In this document: positions 24,331 to 28,092 of the stretch, piece by piece
How positions within the stretch are numbered: the stretch's first letter is position 1
Layout: every line of letters begins with the position of its first letter
Assembly (NCBI GenBank): GCA_902578505.1
Contig: CACHDD010000009.1
Location: 1 to 28,092 of the forward strand
Length of the DNA: 28,092 bases
Direction of reading: 5' to 3'
From: an uncultured Bacteroidota bacterium
GTDB lineage: Bacteria; Bacteroidota; Bacteroidia; Flavobacteriales; UA16
Translations under genes and position numbers: made by a program
The notes under the pieces: generated by a model
The model's database searches: none
The model's input: the letters and a program-made list of their open reading frames with translations, nothing else
Told to the model about the DNA's origin: nothing

Positions 24331-27300
24331 TTATTCACAAATCGTACCGAACGCTCCTAGGAAGATAAGAAGGTCACCAGTAGTGATCGATCCGTCTCCG
24401 TTAAGATCCGCTGGACATGGATTTGCGATATCAAATTCACAAGTACCATTATCAGATACAGCTGTTTCATCGTAGTTAGATGCATCAGGGTATGTACAAC
24501 CGTCACAGCCTTCGAATACACACTGCTCAACATCAGAGATGTTAGCTGCTGGATCGTAGTTACAAGCACAAGAGATATCACAACCTACAACACACTGGTC
24601 ACCAGTACCAACGTTGAATGTAATTGATGTAGCAGCTCCACCAGTTACTAGACCTGCAAACGCACCTTCTACGCTCCAAGAGATCTCAGCTGGCCAACTT
24701 CCTTCATCAACAGAGATTGTGTAACATCCATCTGCTAGACAGTATGAGTCAGTTGCGTTTGTGCCAACTTCAATTGTACCTGTTCCAACTTCGACACCGT
24801 CAACAGTAGAAAGTACGTAAGACGCACCGTTCCATCCATCACCGAAGCTATCGAACATCTGAACATTTACACAGTTAGAGTAACAACAAGAACCATCATC
24901 GATAGTAGCTGATTCATCGTAGCTACAAGATGCAGTATCTGTACAGCCAGCACATGTCTCGTATTCACAAGATCCATCCTCGTCTGTAGCATCTGGATTG
25001 TAGTTACAAGCGCCAGCATCCGTACATCCACATACAGCACCTCCAACAGAGATAGTTTGTGAATCTGGAGCTCCACCAGCAAGTAGTGTAGTTCCATCCT
25101 CAATCATTAGATCCCAAGTTACCTCAGCAGCCCAATCACCAGGTGTTACATCAATGATGTAACAACCAGCAGCAAGACAAATCATATCAAATCCACTTTC
25201 TGGACCTGCAAAGTTGTCATTGTCAACGAAGAATTGAGCATCATCAAGTGAACCTTCAGCAACGAGGTTACCCATTAAATCAGATATAGTGTAACCTGCA
25301 CCGTTCCATCCGTCACCGAATGCATCCTGCATATTAAGCATAACTGCAACACCTTCGCCGTCACACACACATGACCAGAAGTCACAAGTGTCATTAGAAA
25401 CGTTAGCGTTTTCGTCGTAGTTACAAGCAGCTGGGTTCATACAACCTTCAACAACTGGAACACAATCGAATACAATATCGAATGTTCCGTTATCGTCAGT
25501 CATTGGGTTACCGTCAGCATCTTGTGCACCTACATATACGTAGTATAGTTGTCCTGGCGTTGAAACAAACTCGAAGTTTACATCGTCAGAATCGAACAGT
25601 GTACAAGCACCTGTTCCATCAGAACCTACCGCAGAAGCGAAACAACCGAAGTCACCAGCGATGAATATAGGCTCCATAGAGTAAGCTGCCACGCTAATAG
25701 TAGCACTTCCAGCAATACCATCATCATTAACGCCATCAAGGCTAGCAAAACCGATAGTATCACCAAGGCCATTAGAAGCGATAAACGCGTTTCCGTTCCA
25801 GCCGTCACCGTAAGCATCATTCATGTTGAGAGTATAATCTCCCTCTGGTAGACATAGAGATCCACTAGATGGAGCTCCACCTGCAGCAACTTCGTTTCCG
25901 TCAGCATCAACAAGTGACCAACTAACTTCAGACTGCCATGAACCACCGTCTACACTGTAGGCAACAGTTACAAGACCTTCACCACATGCATCGGCAGGAG
26001 GTGTGTCAATTGAACCACCACCACACTCGATATCAGCAGTGAAGATATTAATCTTAGTATCAATAGCTGAACCACAAGTGCTCAGGTTGTGTAGTTGACC
26101 ATCACCAACGAATGTGTACCAAACACCAGTACCTGGGCTTACTTCACATCCTTCTAATCCTACAGGAGCACCAGTTGAAGTAGATCCACCAGTTGAACCA
26201 GTAGTAACTGTATTACATTCAAGAGTGATTGCGTCAGCACAAACATCGTTTGCAGGCACAACTCCGTCGAAGTCACAAGAACCATCATCTTGGTTAGCAT
26301 CAGGATCGAAGTTGTTTGCAGTTGCGTCAGTACAACCAAGGTTAATTCCAGTAGTCGTGAATTCGAATTCACCACATGAAGAAGGATCAGTGTTGTAGAT
26401 AAGGAACCAGTAGTCTTGGTTAGGTGTAAGCTGTGGAAGGAAACCTTCAACAGAACCAGCACAAGTGCCAGTAAACTGACAACCAACGAATCCTACAAGA
26501 TCCTCACATGAGTTACCTTCCATCATAACGAATCCAAGAGTTTGTCCGTCTGTTACGTTAGTAGCATCGAAGTAGAAAGTATCATAATCAGAAGAGTTGA
26601 AAGTGAACCAAACACCATAGGCTGTTCCGAAACCTGCCCATCCAAGAGGCATTGATTCAGCAGAAGCACAACAAGTTGAACCTGTGAAAGTAACTCCTGT
26701 TACTTGAGCAACTGCTCCGTCACAATCGTCGTTAGATGGAGCGTCTCCACAATCAATACACTCAACAGAAAGAACGAAGTCGTTTCCAAATGTAGTTGCA
26801 GAGAACTCACTTACGTAGATGTAGTAATCAGCACCAGTAACAGCATTGAAAGCAGCTGTAGAAAGGAAACCAGTAGCACATCCATCGTCATTAGATGCGA
26901 TAGCGTTTAATCCACCGTCAGCGTCCATAGTGTAAACGTGTAGTTTAGTGTCACCTGTGTAGTCTGTTTCTCCTTCGTTAATTGGAGTATCACATGTACT
27001 AACTACAACCTGCTGGTCAGCATCAGAGTTGAATACATACCATACACCTGCAGAAGAAACAGTAGCGTTACCGAACTCAGTTCCAATTAGCTCTTGGTCA
27101 TCAGTAGCATAAAGCATTGTACCTGAAGCGAATGCACCACAGAATAGTGGCTCTGCGTTATCAAGCTGATCGTTTGCCGGTGGTTCTTGACAAGAACCGT
27201 CATCAATAGTAGCACTAATGTTGTAGTTAATTGCTGATGGGCTAGTACAACCTTCGAATCCACAAGTTCCAGTAAGTAGGAAATCAACTGGGTAAGATGC

Positions 27301-28092
27301 TTCAGTACCGAATGAACCGTAGTTATTTCCGAACTGATCAGTAAGAGAAACTCCAACTTCAGCGGTGAAATCTCCTAAAATAAACTGAACTTCATAACAA
27401 CCAGGTGCAAGACAGATAAGGTCGTAACCAGCTGTTAAACCGTCACCACCGAAAGCTGCATCAAGAGAACCTTGAGCTACTTGTCCACCAGTGCCAAGAT
27501 CGAAGATTATGTATTCTGTACCGTTCCATCCATCACCGAATGAATCAGTCATGCTAACAGTCATTACGAATGAACCTGGATCACAGTAAACACACTCACC
27601 GCTATCGATAGTTGCGTTTGGATCGTAGTTAGCAGCAGTGCTGTCCGTACAACCTACACATGAGTAATCACATGATCCGTCGTTGAACGCTGCAGAAGCA
27701 TCGTAGTTACAAGCACCTGCATCAGTACATCCTGAAGTACAAGCACCACCGTTGTAGTCAATATAGTCAGTACCAACTGCTTCACCGTCTCCGTCAGCAG
27801 CACTGTTAATGTCACCTGAGTATGAAGTTACTCCGTCATATCCATCGAACGAGTAAGTACCCCCGTTCCATCCGTCTCCGAAAGAGTCAGTCATATCTAG
27901 TACGTAACATCCAGACTCAAGACAAAGTGGGAATGAACCAGCTCCTCCTTCAGCAACGACAGCACCGTCAAGAGATAAAGTCCACCCAATTTCACCGTCC
28001 CAAGTACCACCACCTACATTAAGAGTACCAGCAAATGCACCCTCACAGTAAGCACAACAGTCAACACAAGCAATAGTCGCTGCTGCGTCGTA
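24331..28092 (-). CDS. Giant secreted Cys-rich modular protein (3' part, start outside window)
   Basis: The minus frame is open from the window edge to a TAA at 24331-24333: 1253 residues visible, with no start codon in a sensible place (the ATG at 27894 lies inside a module). Order of modules: partial 21-residue Cys repeat; B-A module; two Cys repeats; A-B module; Cys repeat; beta-sandwich domains 1 and 2 (about 130-140 residues, opening PPANDQ and PSNDDC); Cys repeat; sandwich 3 split by a B-A module; Cys repeat; A-B module; two Cys repeats; A-B module; two Cys repeats; C-terminal CPADLNGDGSITTGDLLIFL plus eight residues. Sequence is acidic, rich in Gly, Asp, Asn and Cys, nearly free of Lys and Arg. 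An extracellular, disulfide- and probably calcium-stabilised surface or adhesion protein is inferred; export by the type IX system is plausible, but no typical type A sorting domain is seen. Function unknown. Confidence 0.9.
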   Translation of the reverse strand, partial: YDAAATIACVDCCAYCEGAFAGTLNVGGGTWDGEIGWTLSLDGAVVAEGGAGSFPLCLESGCYVLDMTDSFGDGWNGGTYSFDGYDGVTSYSGDINSAADGDGEAVGTDYIDYNGGACTSGCTDAGACNYDASAAFNDGSCDYSCVGCTDSTAANYDPNATIDSGECVYCDPGSFVMTVSMTDSFGDGWNGTEYIIFDLGTGGQVAQGSLDAAFGGDGLTAGYDLICLAPGCYEVQFILGDFTAEVGVSLTDQFGNNYGSFGTEASYPVDFLLTGTCGFEGCTSPSAINYNISATIDDGSCQEPPANDQLDNAEPLFCGAFASGTMLYATDDQELIGTEFGNATVSSAGVWYVFNSDADQQVVVSTCDTPINEGETDYTGDTKLHVYTMDADGGLNAIASNDDGCATGFLSTAAFNAVTGADYYIYVSEFSATTFGNDFVLSVECIDCGDAPSNDDCDGAVAQVTGVTFTGSTCCASAESMPLGWAGFGTAYGVWFTFNSSDYDTFYFDATNVTDGQTLGFVMMEGNSCEDLVGFVGCQFTGTCAGSVEGFLPQLTPNQDYWFLIYNTDPSSCGEFEFTTTGINLGCTDATANNFDPDANQDDGSCDFDGVVPANDVCADAITLECNTVTTGSTGGSTSTGAPVGLEGCEVSPGTGVWYTFVGDGQLHNLSTCGSAIDTKINIFTADIECGGGSIDTPPADACGEGLVTVAYSVDGGSWQSEVSWSLVDADGNEVAAGGAPSSGSLCLPEGDYTLNMNDAYGDGWNGNAFIASNGLGDTIGFASLDGVNDDGIAGSATISVAAYSMEPIFIAGDFGCFASAVGSDGTGACTLFDSDDVNFEFVSTPGQLYYVYVGAQDADGNPMTDDNGTFDIVFDCVPVVEGCMNPAACNYDENANVSNDTCDFWSCVCDGEGVAVMLNMQDAFGDGWNGAGYTISDLMGNLVAEGSLDDAQFFVDNDNFAGPESGFDMICLAAGCYIIDVTPGDWAAEVTWDLMIEDGTTLLAGGAPDSQTISVGGAVCGCTDAGACNYNPDATDEDGSCEYETCAGCTDTASCSYDESATIDDGSCCYSNCVNVQMFDSFGDGWNGASYVLSTVDGVEVGTGTIEVGTNATDSYCLADGCYTISVDEGSWPAEISWSVEGAFAGLVTGGAATSITFNVGTGDQCVVGCDISCACNYDPAANISDVEQCVFEGCDGCTYPDASNYDETAVSDNGTCEFDIANPCPADLNGDGSITTGDLLIFLGAFGTICE
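24334..24417 (-). other. C-terminal EF-hand/dockerin-like motif bracketed by cysteines
   Basis: The last 28 residues are CPADLNGDGSITTGDLLIFL then GAFGTICE. DLNGDGSITTGD is a full 12-position EF-hand-type loop (D1, N3, D5, G6, I8, D12) followed by a hydrophobic helix, as in one half of a type I dockerin. Cysteines stand on both sides. It is the true end of the protein. Confidence 0.8.
24439..27732 (-). repeat. Nine 21-residue GCTD...DDGSC protein repeats (plus one partial at the edge)
   Basis: Pattern G-C-T-D-x-x-A-x-N-Y-D-x-x-A-x-x-D-D-G-S-C. Copies at 27670-27732, 27592-27654, 27190-27252, 26275-26337, 25384-25446, 24967-25029, 24886-24948, 24520-24585 (one residue longer) and 24439-24501; the edge sequence YDAAATIACVDCC looks like a tenth, degenerate copy. 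Two or three Cys per copy and Asp/Asn side chains suggest disulfides and possibly Ca2+ ligands. Such repeats are common in large marine Bacteroidota surface proteins; they act as linkers between the larger domains here. Confidence 0.88.
24604..28041 (-). repeat. Five GDGWNG two-half modules, in A-B and B-A order
   Basis: Half A has M.DSFGDGWNG..Y.L.D..G..V..G.L; half B has GCY.I.V..G.W.AE..W.L....G....GGAP. Copies: 27760-28041 (B-A), 27268-27573 (A-B), 25681-25980 (B-A), 25039-25353 (A-B), 24604-24873 (A-B). The GDGWNG codons lie at 27862-27879, 27520-27537, 25792-25809, 25300-25317 and 24826-24843. A and B align with each other (shared Y.L, W, strand, G..V..G), suggesting an internally duplicated beta fold. 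Confidence 0.8.
25462..27183 (-). other. Three PPC-like beta-sandwich domains in the giant protein
   Basis: Domain 1 26758-27183, domain 2 26347-26742, domain 3 25462-26256. Shared marks: opening P.ND.C..A, a G.WY.F strand (GVWYVF, GVWFTF, GVWYTF), STC, DTKL/DTKI.V/IFT, and a closing YYIYV or YWFLIY strand. They resemble the bacterial pre-peptidase C-terminal-type domains often fused to secreted proteins; the exact family needs a profile search. Confidence 0.65.

Noticed and set aside
26114..26398. Plus-strand open frames opposite the giant gene as real genes
   Set aside because: They are complementary shadows of a compositionally biased coding strand, with no recognisable domain and no start or promoter context.
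24331..27894. ATG at 27894 as the start of the giant gene
   Set aside because: It falls inside a module (M.DSFGDGWNG), there is no signal peptide after it, and the frame stays open with module-like sequence to the window edge.
24439..28092. Recurring similar plus-strand sequences (for example around CCGTTCCATCC..CACCG) that could suggest a DNA repeat or CRISPR array
   Set aside because: Spacing is irregular, units differ, and each occurrence encodes GDGWNG or the Cys repeat in one open minus-strand frame; this is protein-level repetition.

Overview
The window reads as part of a chromosome from a marine-type Bacteroidota, most likely order Flavobacteriales (Cryomorphaceae/Schleiferiaceae-like). 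Reasons: gldB and gldC next to the division cluster, the Bacteroidota gene order mraZ-rsmH-ftsL-ftsI-murE-mraY-murD-ftsW-murG-murC-ftsQ-ftsA-ftsZ, a transpeptidase with a PASTA domain, outer-membrane barrels of PorT-like type, TAnnTTTG-like -7 boxes, moderately low GC, and a large Cys-rich repetitive surface protein. The genus is not determined.

Layout. 1-620: N-terminal part of purL (minus, cut by the window edge). 708-1956: dtd and nadE, convergent. 1966-2757: an outer-membrane beta-barrel gene read with nadE. 2795-4179: gldB-gldC (gliding / type IX secretion associated). 4168-5561: engB and an alpha/beta hydrolase on the minus strand. 5562-5837: divergent control region with a four-box MraZ operator. 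5838-21778: an unbroken 14-gene plus-strand operon from mraZ to a YqeY-like gene, covering peptidoglycan precursor synthesis (murE, mraY, murD, murG, murC), septal synthesis (ftsI, ftsW) and the divisome core (ftsL, ftsQ, ftsA, ftsZ). Spacings run from small overlaps to 26 bases; murB, murF and ddl are absent here. 21781-23393: a two-gene minus unit (a membrane/beta-barrel fusion protein and a nitroreductase). 23423-24202: an SDR oxidoreductase. 24203-24330: two hairpins between convergent genes. 24331-28092: the 3' part (1253 codons visible) of a very large secreted Cys-rich modular protein.

The division cluster is orthodox. The unusual material is (i) the giant protein, built from about ten 21-residue Cys repeats, five copies of a two-half module whose halves occur in both orders, three beta-sandwich domains one of which is split by an inserted module, and a Cys-bracketed EF-hand/dockerin-like C-terminus; (ii) the fusion of a small cytoplasmic/inner-membrane domain to an outer-membrane barrel; (iii) an exceptionally regular MraZ operator; (iv) -7-like boxes lying 4-5 bases before start codons, suggesting leaderless messages; and (v) Bacteroidota-specific elaborations of FtsL and FtsZ. 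I saw no tRNA, rRNA, CRISPR, insertion sequence or phage gene.
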